IMG/VR virus record: IMGVR_UViG_3300037189_005515 | Span: 1-29,326 of that record | Strand: one strand, 5' to 3' | From: a virus | DNA length: 29,326 bases | Part shown: piece after piece, positions 1 to 6,878 of the stretch | How the letters are laid out: every line of letters begins with the position of its first letter | Numbering within the stretch: position 1 is the first letter of the stretch | Notes under the pieces: generated by a model | Told to the model about the DNA's origin: nothing | Databases searched by the model: none | Seen by the model: only the letters and a program-made list of their open reading frames with translations | Made by a program: the position numbers and the translations under genes

Positions 1-1256
1 TCTGGGAAGTCATTACGCTCTTCATTAATAAACCGGCCAAATAGTAGGTCGTACTTGATTGGATCAACCTCTGTGATTCCAAGGGCGTAGCAGACTAATG
101 ACCCAGCCGCTGATCCACGACCGGGACCAACAAGAATCCCGTTCTCCTTAGACCAATTAATCATATCTGATACGACTAAGAAGTAGGGGGCAAACTTCTT
201 CTTCCTGATTACTTCAAGTTCTGTATCCAGCCTTTCATCATAAACAGAATCATTAATGCCTCTTCTAACCAATCCCTCGCGGCACAACTCATACAATTTA
301 TCGTTGGCACTACGCTTAGAAACTGGAAGCAAATCTACATTCTGAACATAGTCATAATCACCAATTTGATCTACAACAGAAAGAGTATTCTCATAGATAT
401 CAGTGCGAGAAATTCCCTGAGCCTCAAGATGCTGCATTATTTCAGCGCGTGACTGGATGTAGACATCGATATCCTTGAAACTGATCGGACGATCAGGATA
501 TAGGTAGTCAAGTCTCTCAAAGATATCTTTCATACCGCGAGACTTTTCAAACTCTGCTTCCTTATTGACATTAGGTTTGGTAGATAGGATTAGCAAAGCC
601 TCTTCTACCGCACGCTGGTCAGCAGTGGCAAAATGACAGTCAGACGTAACAATAGGACCAACGTTATATTCATCTGCCAATGACAGCAGTCTCATATTCA
701 ATTCGACTGGGTTGTGTGGCTGAATCTCAACAAAGAAGTCTCTGTCAAAGCGGTTTTTAAACCATCGCATAAGAGCGGTGATACGCTCCTCATTCTCACG
801 TTCGATTGCCTTGGAAATAAGTCCATTCATGCAGCCGGAAAGAACAATAAGGCCATCACCATAGTCATCTAGTAGTTCAAGGTCGATGCGGGGCTTACGA
901 TAGAAGCCCTCTGTCCATGCAACCTCAGACATGTGATGAAGATTCTTAAGTCCCGCCTGATTCTTTGCTAGCAAAATAATATGATTAAATACCTGAGTAT
1001 TATCATCACGATTCTTAATATCACGACGGTCAAAACGATCAGTTTCAGAGATATAAGCCTCTACACCAAGAATCGGCTTCATGCCAAGTTCCTTAGCGGC
1101 ACGCTGCATATCACGGTGACTAGAAAGAGTCCCGTGATCAGTTACTGAAACAGCAGTTTGACCAAGTTCCTTGGCAGCAGAAAGCAATTCGTGCGGTGAG
1201 CAAAGGCCGTCCATCAGTGAATATTGTGAATGACAATGCAGATGCGCGAAGTCCAT
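1..1256 (-). CDS. dnaE: DNA polymerase III alpha subunit (DnaE-like), N-terminal part, cut by window edge
   Basis: This is the replicative DNA polymerase of the C family, probably copying the phage genome with the helicase, primase and SSB encoded just upstream. The reading frame is open to base 1 and gives 418 residues. The PHP domain comes first, with HLHCHSQYS at residues 5-13, TDHG at 39-42 and GVEAY at 64-68. Its metal-binding histidines look intact, so proofreading or pyrophosphatase activity is possible. The polymerase core begins with VGPGRGSAAGS at 376-386 and continues to RFINEERNDFP, the usual run-up to the catalytic PDxDxD motif. The window ends exactly there; the next partial codon starts GA, which fits Asp. 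ATG at 1256 is preceded by AAGGA. Identification of the family is firm; the palm, fingers and C-terminal domains are outside the window. Confidence 0.93.
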   Translation of the reverse strand, partial: MDFAHLHCHSQYSLMDGLCSPHELLSAAKELGQTAVSVTDHGTLSSHRDMQRAAKELGMKPILGVEAYISETDRFDRRDIKNRDDNTQVFNHIILLAKNQAGLKNLHHMSEVAWTEGFYRKPRIDLELLDDYGDGLIVLSGCMNGLISKAIERENEERITALMRWFKNRFDRDFFVEIQPHNPVELNMRLLSLADEYNVGPIVTSDCHFATADQRAVEEALLILSTKPNVNKEAEFEKSRGMKDIFERLDYLYPDRPISFKDIDVYIQSRAEIMQHLEAQGISRTDIYENTLSVVDQIGDYDYVQNVDLLPVSKRSANDKLYELCREGLVRRGINDSVYDERLDTELEVIRKKKFAPYFLVVSDMINWSKENGILVGPGRGSAAGSLVCYALGITEVDPIKYDLLFGRFINEERNDFP

Positions 1257-1267
1257 TTACTTCCTTA

Positions 1268-1873
1268 CTAATAATTGTTCAATAGGGGTTGTCTGTCGAT
1301 ACTTACCTGATGCATCCAAGCGCCGCTCTTATCAGCACTTTTCATAATAGGAGGAAATCTTCCCTCTATTTGAGCAATACCGGGATTTACTCCGCCATGA
1401 TGGATATCATCAAAATATACTATAGCATCATCTGCTAAATGTTTTTCCCATGATTCGTAATCTTGAATTACCGCCTCAGCACTATGATATCCATCAATAA
1501 ATAATAAACCTACCTTGGGACCAGTATATTTTTCTGATTCAAGGTACGAGTATCCAGTAATCCTAGTAACTAAAGTATTGTCAATTCCTAATCTATCTAG
1601 ATTAGCATTATAATCATCTAGCGAGGAATATGCAATACCGGCTTCAACATAAGCACTCTCATTATCATGAGGATCAATAGAATATATGTGCGACCCAGTT
1701 GAACCGAAAGCCATTATTGAAGTTGATCGTCCCTTGTACGCACCAATTTCAATTATTGCTTGATCTTCTGGGACCGAACTAGCACATAGATAAAGAAGTT
1801 CTGCCTCTTTACGGAAGAACCATCCATCAATAGTATCTGTATGCTCCCAGAATGAATTTAAATCATAAATCAT
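1268..1873 (-). CDS. Class I SAM-dependent methyltransferase, Methyltransf_24-like
   Basis: This 201-residue protein has a Rossmann-type methyltransferase layout. Motif I, IEIGAYKG, lies at residues 41-48 and follows a hydrophobic strand. An acidic residue that could bind SAM ribose is D67 in SIDPHD. FIDGYH at 125-130 and YFDDIHHG at 153-160 are typical of the family that includes sugar O-methyltransferases and cephalosporin-hydroxylase-like proteins. The substrate cannot be told. It lies between the SSB and polymerase genes, so a role in nucleotide, DNA or capsular sugar modification is possible, but that is inference. ATG at 1873 follows GGAG with good spacing. A GC-rich hairpin stands between it and the SSB gene, so it may be expressed at a lower level than SSB. 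Confidence 0.75.
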   Translation of the reverse strand: MIYDLNSFWEHTDTIDGWFFRKEAELLYLCASSVPEDQAIIEIGAYKGRSTSIMAFGSTGSHIYSIDPHDNESAYVEAGIAYSSLDDYNANLDRLGIDNTLVTRITGYSYLESEKYTGPKVGLLFIDGYHSAEAVIQDYESWEKHLADDAIVYFDDIHHGGVNPGIAQIEGRFPPIMKSADKSGAWMHQVSIDRQPLLNNY

Positions 1874-1890
1874 TTTATCTCCAAATTTTA

Positions 1891-1912
1891 GGTGGGGGCC
1901 TAAGCCCCCACC
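1891..1912 (-). terminator. GC-rich hairpin between SSB and methyltransferase genes
   Basis: GGTGGGGGC pairs perfectly with GCCCCCACC around a 4-base loop, giving a 9-bp stem 9 bases after the SSB stop. On the minus strand it is followed by TAAAATTT rather than a clean T run, so it may be a weak terminator, an mRNA 3'-end stabiliser for the SSB message, or a 5' stabiliser for the methyltransferase message. It is the most GC-rich stretch nearby. Confidence 0.5.
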
Positions 1913-1921
1913 CTTATTATT

Positions 1922-2584
1922 TTACCATTCGCTAGATGATGATGTTGATACATCATCGTGAGATGATCCAGTACCAACATAAAATGCTTCCTGCTCTGCA
2001 TATGGAACATCACGAACAGCGATCTTCTCTAAATCATAAAGTTCATATTCATTACCAGATTTTGCATCTGATGTGGGAAGCGGAATAATACTATAATTAG
2101 TCTCAGTTCCCATTCCCGCACGCTTCAAACGCCATACAACATTTGTAATGCTGCCAGTTTCTCCAGCATATTGGATTACTTCTGGCGTTGCAGACTTTGG
2201 CCCAGAACCCTGTGAAAGAATTGCAACGTAAGGGTCTTCTGCTCCATCATCAACTAAAACATTAATGTATAGACGACTACGACCTTTCCATCCAGCCTTA
2301 GGGTCTTTACGATGCTGCTCACAACCATAGCATCGACCTTGATCATCAATGCTACAAAGAGCCTTGCGACGATAATCTGAAGGATTTGTATGCTCAACCG
2401 CAATAAATCCAGCGCCTGCTGCACTATCATATGCGGGAGAATCAGGGTCAAGTTCCTGAAGAAATCTAATTTTTACACTCTGACCATCATTGATTTTAAG
2501 CCAACGGCCTCGTACTCCATCGCCACCAGATGAGGGCTTATCCAGTGCCCGATTCATTGCATTTAAACCTTTAACAATACCCAT
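1922..2584 (-). CDS. Single-stranded DNA binding protein, T4 gp32-like with zinc site
   Basis: This 220-residue protein most likely coats single-stranded DNA during replication. It has a potential zinc site H65-x11-C77-x7-C85-x2-C88, which is very close to the HxCxCxC zinc site of T4 gp32 (His64, Cys77, Cys87, Cys90). A conserved-looking strand RLYINVLV follows at 104-111, as in gp32, where the Zn module is followed by the OB-fold core. The C-terminal tail is Ser/Asp rich and ends in EW, resembling the acidic partner-binding tails of SSBs that end in an aromatic residue. The gene has its own strong predicted promoter and an AGGAGA ribosome binding site, which suits an abundant protein. Primase lies upstream and the polymerase two genes downstream. 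The assignment rests on motif spacing and context. Confidence 0.72.
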   Translation of the reverse strand: MGIVKGLNAMNRALDKPSSGGDGVRGRWLKINDGQSVKIRFLQELDPDSPAYDSAAGAGFIAVEHTNPSDYRRKALCSIDDQGRCYGCEQHRKDPKAGWKGRSRLYINVLVDDGAEDPYVAILSQGSGPKSATPEVIQYAGETGSITNVVWRLKRAGMGTETNYSIIPLPTSDAKSGNEYELYDLEKIAVRDVPYAEQEAFYVGTGSSHDDVSTSSSSEW

Positions 2585-2613
2585 TTTATATCTCCTAATA
2601 TATGTTTTGTGTA

Positions 2614-2631
2614 AGGGCTATATGTTGCCCT
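2614..2631 (-). other. Small hairpin in the SSB leader
   Basis: AGGGC pairs with GCCCT around an 8-base loop in the 5' leader of the SSB message, between the predicted start site and the ribosome binding site. The stem is only 5 bp, so a function such as leader stabilisation or autogenous control is speculative. Confidence 0.25.
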
Positions 2632-2639
2632 GTACTAAT

Positions 2640-2668
2640 ATTATACCATTTAGTAGAGGTTTCGTGAA
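2640..2668 (-). promoter_or_regulatory. Extended -10 promoter for the SSB gene
   Basis: On the minus strand TTCACG, 17 bases, then TATAAT preceded by TGG forms a perfect -10 with the extended TGN element and a 4/6 -35. Transcription would start near 2633 and give a leader of about 50 bases before the SSB ATG at 2584. The -35 overlaps the end of the primase gene. Confidence 0.55.
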
Positions 2669-3684
2669 GTGTATTCTACATGAGGCATAGAATTTTTTAT
2701 ACAAGCCACTATCTCTTCATCTGTCAAATCACCAGCATCTTTTGCATCATGCGGATAAACAATTGAATCATTCCACATTGCCCATTCAATATCTTTATTT
2801 GATAAAGAATTTGCTATAGACATTCCTAAATCTCTGCCGGGATTATGACCCTTGCATTTCTCAGGATAACATTTTCTACAATTGTCAGCAATATGATTTT
2901 CACGATTATCAAAATCTGTCATGATAATTATTTTGCTGAAATATCTGTTAAGATTTGCGAGATTGTCCTTGGATATGTATCCCCCCAGAGTGGCGACCAC
3001 GTTAGGAAATCCAGCGCCGTGGATTCTAATTGCGTCAAATGAAGATTCGCAGACGATGACTGTGCCACCGCACCTCTTTGCTCTATGCAAATTGAACAAT
3101 GTCTTGGATCGTGGGAGATTTCTTGAGTTCTTAAATGACTTTTCATATATACCTCTTCCTACCAGTCCAACTGGAATGCCATCAGGACTATGCACTGGAA
3201 CAATAATCATATCCTGTTTTTCAGAATACCCCAGTCTGAAGTACTCTATTAGTTCATTATTAATACCGCGACTACCTAAATAATTTTGAGCATCATAGTG
3301 TATTAACATAAAGTCATACATAATATCAAGTTTAGCCTGATCAAACGGAACAAAGTCCGGTCTATCATCTAATAGATAGGCAAGTTCATCCTCAAAATTT
3401 ACGACTGTTTCATTTTTACATGACTGAATAAATCTCATCGCTTCAAAATCGTTACGGTGAGATATTTCTTTTACCAGTTCCAGAATCGTGCCAGCGGCAT
3501 CACATGATGGATTAAAGCACAGGTACAACCCTTTCGTGTGGCTAACCGAAAAGGATGGAGTGTTTCTATTTCCATGAAATGGGCACAAGCAAAGAAAGTC
3601 ATTATACGTTTCTCCAAAGATTTTTAGTCCCAACCCACTAAGAATAGACTTAACGTGGGCAGGACTATATGTATCCATAAGCAT
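2650..3684 (-). CDS. dnaG: DnaG-type DNA primase with extra CCCH loop in the TOPRIM domain
   Basis: This protein makes RNA primers at the fork. The N-terminal CHC2 zinc finger shows CPFH at residues 34-37, C56 and C61. A TOPRIM catalytic domain follows, with the acidic residue E213 in VCESSFDAIR and the DxD pair in TDFDN at 256-260. At 344 residues it is much shorter than bacterial DnaG (about 580), so the C-terminal helicase-binding domain is reduced or absent, as in many phage primases. Unusually, CRKC at 269-272 with C277 and H280 forms a potential second zinc site between the DxD motif and GRDLG at 283-287. The start at 3684 forms a TAATG overlap with the 94-residue gene upstream, so translation is probably coupled. 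It sits between helicase and SSB genes. Confidence 0.88.
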   Translation of the reverse strand: MLMDTYSPAHVKSILSGLGLKIFGETYNDFLCLCPFHGNRNTPSFSVSHTKGLYLCFNPSCDAAGTILELVKEISHRNDFEAMRFIQSCKNETVVNFEDELAYLLDDRPDFVPFDQAKLDIMYDFMLIHYDAQNYLGSRGINNELIEYFRLGYSEKQDMIIVPVHSPDGIPVGLVGRGIYEKSFKNSRNLPRSKTLFNLHRAKRCGGTVIVCESSFDAIRIHGAGFPNVVATLGGYISKDNLANLNRYFSKIIIMTDFDNRENHIADNCRKCYPEKCKGHNPGRDLGMSIANSLSNKDIEWAMWNDSIVYPHDAKDAGDLTDEEIVACIKNSMPHVEYTSRNLY

Positions 3685-3968
3685 TAATGATCCCTTGGTA
3701 GTAACCTTTGCCCTGCCAGTCCTTCATATTGCAGAGCCTTCTTCTTTCCAACAAATATACCATGAACATATATTTGAAAACTATACTGATCTTTAACTTG
3801 ATCATATTCAAGATGAAACTGTGAATCAAGGTCCAAGACGGGGATATATCCAGACATTCTCATGCTATGAATAATCGTATTCTCATACTGGGCACGCATC
3901 CTAGGTATTGATGAATCATCTTTTATAATTCCATCAAAGCCAAAAGTTTTTATTTTTCGATTATTCAT
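3684..3968 (-). CDS. Small protein of unknown function between helicase and primase
   Basis: I do not recognise this 94-residue protein. It looks soluble and compact, with mixed alpha/beta character; there is no signal peptide, membrane segment or cysteine motif. Its place between helicase and primase, with a TAATG overlap into primase, suggests a replication accessory role, but nothing in the residues proves it. Its expression may be specially controlled: the AAGGA ribosome binding site at 3981-3977 lies in one arm of a 15-base inverted repeat, and an extended -10 promoter lies in the loop of that repeat. Confidence 0.7.
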   Translation of the reverse strand: MNNRKIKTFGFDGIIKDDSSIPRMRAQYENTIIHSMRMSGYIPVLDLDSQFHLEYDQVKDQYSFQIYVHGIFVGKKKALQYEGLAGQRLLPRDH

Positions 3969-3971
3969 AAT

Positions 3972-4018
3972 AGTTATCCTTATTCTATATTTATAATTAT
4001 ATCAGAATTAGGATAACT
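3972..4018 (-). promoter_or_regulatory. Inverted repeat that can hide the ribosome binding site of the 94-residue gene
   Basis: On the minus strand AGTTATCCTAATTCT (4018-4004) is an inverted match, 14 of 15 bases, to AGAATAAGGATAACT (3986-3972), with a 17-base loop. The first arm spans the stop codon of the helicase gene. The second arm holds AAGGA, the ribosome binding site of the next gene, whose ATG is at 3968. In a read-through message the hairpin would mask this site unless a ribosome finishing the helicase gene opens it. It could also be a dyad operator around the promoter in the loop. Confidence 0.6.
3996..4004 (-). promoter_or_regulatory. Extended -10 promoter inside the inverted-repeat loop
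   Basis: TGA followed by a perfect TATAAT lies almost wholly in the loop of the inverted repeat at 3972-4018. Start of transcription would be near 3989, giving a leader of about 21 bases that carries only the 3' arm, so the ribosome binding site would be free. No good -35 is seen. Confidence 0.45.
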
Positions 4019-5231
4019 CTTCGTAAATCTCTTTCACAATTCCGCGATCAATATCCCAGTCAAGGTAGAATCCAAACTCTGTACCGTGACGATTTTTACG
4101 ATGAACAACTTCAATAATATTAGTATCTGGTGTTCTATGTACTGCTAGGGCCATATCAGCGTCATACTCAATAGCCTTTGACCATGCAACTTGAGAAAGC
4201 ATCGGTGGATTATCTTGATCAGAAACATCATCCATCGTAGCCGCCGTAATATCAATCACAGGGATATTATTGCTCACCGCAAGGAGTTTGAATTCACGAG
4301 AAATATTACGATTTCTTTCTACTTCATTCTTTGACTTCTTAGTATCATTAAACAATTGATGATAGTCAAGGATTACTAGGTCAGGGCGATGTTGATCAAT
4401 CTTTCCCTGAACAGTCTGTGGAGTAACATCTGCCGTACCTTCATTAGATACTAGAACAAATCCATTCTTATCTGCAAATTTTTTAGAAGCCCAATGATTG
4501 AAGTCATCCAAATTAATATCACCGCGAGAGAACTGGCTGGCACGGAAAATTCCAGAACCAAGCATCGTATAAATACGGTCGCGCATATTCTCTGGACTCA
4601 TTTCCAATGATACAATCATAGGCTTGAATCCTTGCTCCCATGCCTTGCAGGCAAGGTACGATGTAAACCATGTCTTTCCACGACCGGGCCAACCAATAGC
4701 CACAATTAAATGGCCGGGTGCCATTCCAGTAGGGTAGGCCAAATCGATAGCCTTGAAGCCGGTAGAAATACCGGGACTACCACCCATTTGAGCGGCACGT
4801 TCACGAACTGCTTCAATGTGTCGCTCGGCATCTTCCCAATCAGTAATGTCCAAGTCTCTTACATTATTAGTATATTTTGCTAGGCCAGAGATTTCTGTCT
4901 GAATATCTGATATTACGCGAGAAGCAGCATTACCTTTAAGGTTTGAACCAGCATTCAAAAGAATCTTCTTAACTTGAGCAGAAAGGTATTCATTCTTTAA
5001 CTGATCAACATAGTATGCAGTCTCAGCCTTTACCTGCTGCGGAATGAAGTCCTTATACCTATCGGTAAGAATTTCAACGTCTGGAACAGCGCGAAACTTA
5101 TAATAATAAGCCTTCAAACCTTCCCATACATCACGATGTGAAATAAAAATATCATCCACATTATCTGCTAATAGGGTTGAAATATCCTTATTCTTACATA
5201 CTGCACTAATAACTGCTGACTCAGTGTTCAC
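4008..5231 (-). CDS. dnaB: Replicative DNA helicase, DnaB-like
   Basis: This 407-residue protein should unwind the phage fork as a hexamer. Residues 1-120 form a helical N-terminal domain of the DnaB type, then a linker leads to a RecA-like motor. Walker A is GWPGRGKT at 180-187, the likely catalytic Glu is in SLEM at 208-211, and Walker B is LVILDY at 285-290. HRKNRHG at 377-383 fits the beta-hairpin arginine-finger region. The length is close to short phage DnaB-type helicases (bacterial DnaB is about 470). The start overlaps the end of the 111-residue gene by 11 bases, and primase follows after one small gene, so the fork proteins are made as one block. Confidence 0.92.
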   Translation of the reverse strand: MNTESAVISAVCKNKDISTLLADNVDDIFISHRDVWEGLKAYYYKFRAVPDVEILTDRYKDFIPQQVKAETAYYVDQLKNEYLSAQVKKILLNAGSNLKGNAASRVISDIQTEISGLAKYTNNVRDLDITDWEDAERHIEAVRERAAQMGGSPGISTGFKAIDLAYPTGMAPGHLIVAIGWPGRGKTWFTSYLACKAWEQGFKPMIVSLEMSPENMRDRIYTMLGSGIFRASQFSRGDINLDDFNHWASKKFADKNGFVLVSNEGTADVTPQTVQGKIDQHRPDLVILDYHQLFNDTKKSKNEVERNRNISREFKLLAVSNNIPVIDITAATMDDVSDQDNPPMLSQVAWSKAIEYDADMALAVHRTPDTNIIEVVHRKNRHGTEFGFYLDWDIDRGIVKEIYEELS

Positions 5232-5556
5232 TATTCTCCTTCACCATCTGCTTGGTCTTCTCCCTCATCATAACACGCTTACGCATATCTTCTTCAGACT
5301 TTTTCAACATATCATCTAAACGATCAAAATTGTACAGGAACCATTGTAAAGTATGTCCAGAACGATTAGATAATCTAAAATAGTATGATATAAGTTCTTT
5401 GGCTCTATCAAAACCAACACTTTCTACAACATCTATCATGGCCCATTTATCACGATACTTATTTAAAGTACATGGCTTATTATATCTGTCTAAATATAGT
5501 GACGAGTATAGATCAAGCAGGGAGAAGGCAAGTTTATTATCATTAGCCTTAGCCAT
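5221..5556 (-). CDS. Small helical protein upstream of the helicase, possible helicase accessory
   Basis: This 111-residue protein is mostly predicted helix and charged at the C-terminus, with RAKELISYYF and LQWFLYNFDRLDDML as amphipathic segments. It overlaps the helicase gene by 11 bases at its 3' end and the 72-residue gene by 8 bases at its 5' end, so the three are translationally linked. Helicase loaders often lie next to phage DnaB genes and small helical loaders exist, so that is one candidate role; I see no AAA+ Walker motif, so a DnaC-type ATPase loader is excluded. The function remains unknown. Confidence 0.68.
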   Translation of the reverse strand: MAKANDNKLAFSLLDLYSSLYLDRYNKPCTLNKYRDKWAMIDVVESVGFDRAKELISYYFRLSNRSGHTLQWFLYNFDRLDDMLKKSEEDMRKRVMMREKTKQMVKENSEH

Positions 5557-5767
5557 TACCCTTAATTTCCTTCTGAATCTCGTTTACCTTTTCGACAACC
5601 TTATTTTCAACAAAAGAATAGACTCGCTCAGTAGCGGCATCTACAGTTTCACCGTCACGAACATAATCTTCTACACCGATGGATACGCGAAGATTTTCAA
5701 AATTACCAAGATTCTTTGTGAACCCCAGTTCAACCCTTACGTTTGTCACTGGTTTTGTCTCTGTCAT
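5549..5767 (-). CDS. Small conserved-looking protein of unknown function
   Basis: The 72-residue product begins with a beta-rich half containing VRVELGFTKNLGNFENLRV, then GVEDYVRDGETVDAATERVYSFVENKVV, which reads as an amphipathic helix. It has no cysteine, signal or membrane segment. The composition and ordered look argue for a real gene, and it overlaps both neighbours (38 bases with the 75-residue gene upstream and 8 bases with the gene downstream). I cannot name the function; its place in the block leading to the helicase hints at DNA metabolism. Confidence 0.62.
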   Translation of the reverse strand: MTETKPVTNVRVELGFTKNLGNFENLRVSIGVEDYVRDGETVDAATERVYSFVENKVVEKVNEIQKEIKGNG

Positions 5768-5957
5768 TTCTCTCCTGACTTATAAATCCAATAGGTAGTT
5801 CTTCAACATCGCCATCATTTAGTCTTTCAGCAAAAATTATCCATCTATCTGATATTGCTATCAAAGAATCGACATCTCTATGCTCAAGTGCTAGTTGTGT
5901 GGCCTTCTCTAAAGTACTGAAAGTTTTTTTAACAGACTTTTTATATTGTTTGTCCAT
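5730..5957 (-). CDS. Small charged protein of unknown function
   Basis: I chose ATG at 5957 because it forms a TAATG overlap with the stop of the HTH gene, the same junction type used at 3684, 8117, 16263 and 26246; a longer frame from 5978 would add seven residues. The product is 75 residues: a basic N-terminus (DKQYKKSVKK), a central helix with ALEHRDVDSLIAISDRWI and a charged tail rich in Lys, Arg and Asp. Nothing in it points to a known family. It overlaps the 72-residue gene by 38 bases. Confidence 0.6.
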   Translation of the reverse strand: MDKQYKKSVKKTFSTLEKATQLALEHRDVDSLIAISDRWIIFAERLNDGDVEELPIGFISQERNDRDKTSDKRKG

Positions 5958-6472
5958 TACCATTCCGGCTGCTTCCATACTGGAAGGAAGTCGCCGTTGT
6001 CTCCCTTCACATATAGTATAGTATCATTTCTAAGAATTGCTTCCAACTCTTTTTTGCTAGGAGCATTGGTTGGATTTTTAACACCATCAAATCTTGGCCT
6101 GCCAAGATTCACTGTAATTATATAATCATGTAACGCACGGATATCATCTTCACTGAAAAAATATCGTCCTTGTTTTTCAGGGTATCCTATTGTATAAGTT
6201 CTTTGTGGTGGTCTTATGCATCCAGTATTAACATATCTTTTAATGCTATCTGGGTATCTATCAAAAATTTTGGCTACATCTTTAAATGAATAAGCACGTT
6301 GCATACGAGAACGACTATCTGATAAAACGTATGCAACGCGCTCACTCTTAGGATAATTCCATGCAATAAGTAAATCTTCTGGACGATTTACAATTAATGT
6401 TTTATGAAGATCATTGTTCAGGAAAAAATACCTGAGCGTCTTAGAAGTTTTTCTTCTTTTTGAGTTAACCAT
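5957..6472 (-). CDS. MerR/excisionase-like helix-turn-helix DNA-binding protein
   Basis: The 171-residue product carries a winged helix-turn-helix at about residues 59-118: AYSFKDVAKIFDRYPDSIKR reads as the two HTH helices and GRYFFSEDDIRALHDYI as the wing strand and following helix seen in MerR, excisionase and HTH_17 domains. The N-terminus is basic (KRRKTSKTLR) and may aid DNA binding. The C-terminus (DTILYVKGDNGDFLPVW) is of unknown role. It may regulate phage transcription, such as the switch between replication and structural genes, but the target is unknown. The start is uncertain: it overlaps the zinc-ribbon gene by 55 bases and has only a weak GGGG close to the ATG, so a later start is possible. 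Confidence 0.66.
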   Translation of the reverse strand: MVNSKRRKTSKTLRYFFLNNDLHKTLIVNRPEDLLIAWNYPKSERVAYVLSDSRSRMQRAYSFKDVAKIFDRYPDSIKRYVNTGCIRPPQRTYTIGYPEKQGRYFFSEDDIRALHDYIITVNLGRPRFDGVKNPTNAPSKKELEAILRNDTILYVKGDNGDFLPVWKQPEW

Positions 6473-6603
6473 GACCCCAGTCCATTATTTGATCTATTTA
6501 TAAACCATCTTTTACCACACATAGAACAGAATAATTCTATTCTAACGTATGAGGAATAACATCGGTCTACAAAAACTCGTCCCTTGCATTTTTTACAATT
6601 CAT
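6418..6603 (-). CDS. Small zinc-ribbon protein
   Basis: This 61-residue protein has two CxxC knuckles, C3-x2-C6 and C26-x2-C29, spaced as in a single zinc ribbon, with basic residues around them and a basic C-terminus (KEEKLLRRSG). It could bind nucleic acid or a protein. No clear ribosome binding site precedes ATG at 6603, so translation may be coupled to the holin gene that ends 8 bases upstream. It overlaps the HTH gene by 55 bases in another frame; the four cysteines in correct spacing favour it as a real gene. Confidence 0.6.
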   Translation of the reverse strand: MNCKKCKGRVFVDRCYSSYVRIELFCSMCGKRWFINRSNNGLGSWLTQKEEKLLRRSGIFS

Positions 6604-6611
6604 GTTATTTA

Positions 6612-6869
6612 TTACGGCTGTAATCCATTTGAACTGTTGTTAGAGACAACAGTCTCGCTTGCTAGTGATGGGCCATAATTTCCAACATTAGCACTGACAA
6701 TAGAGGTAAGAACTGAAATTATTGCTGCCGTTCCACTTACTGCAAGTGCCTGTGTCCAATCAACATCCAAAACTGTTACTGAGCCAGCAGCAAAAACTGC
6801 TACTAGGGCTTGGGCAAATGTTTTCAATGCTCTTTCTAGTACTGCTAGTCCAAACTGTTTATTCCACAT
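6612..6869 (-). CDS. Holin, r1t-like
   Basis: The 85-residue product has two hydrophobic stretches, about residues 17-36 and 42-62, and a polar C-terminus, with the family look of r1t-type holins (ERALKTFAQALVA at the N-side, then an Asp-rich turn and AAIISVLTSIVS). Such proteins form holes in the cytoplasmic membrane and time lysis. The ribosome binding site AAGGAG is strong and the ATG at 6869 lies 9 bases after the metallophosphoesterase gene. No endolysin is next to it in this window, so the partner enzyme must be encoded elsewhere or be unusual. Confidence 0.8.
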   Translation of the reverse strand: MWNKQFGLAVLERALKTFAQALVAVFAAGSVTVLDVDWTQALAVSGTAAIISVLTSIVSANVGNYGPSLASETVVSNNSSNGLQP

Positions 6870-6878
6870 TTTTTCTCC

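Noticed and set aside
3744-3762. TGG-TATATT, an extended -10-like word inside the 94-residue gene
   Set aside because: It lies in coding sequence, has no gap or start nearby, and such words occur by chance in AT-rich DNA.
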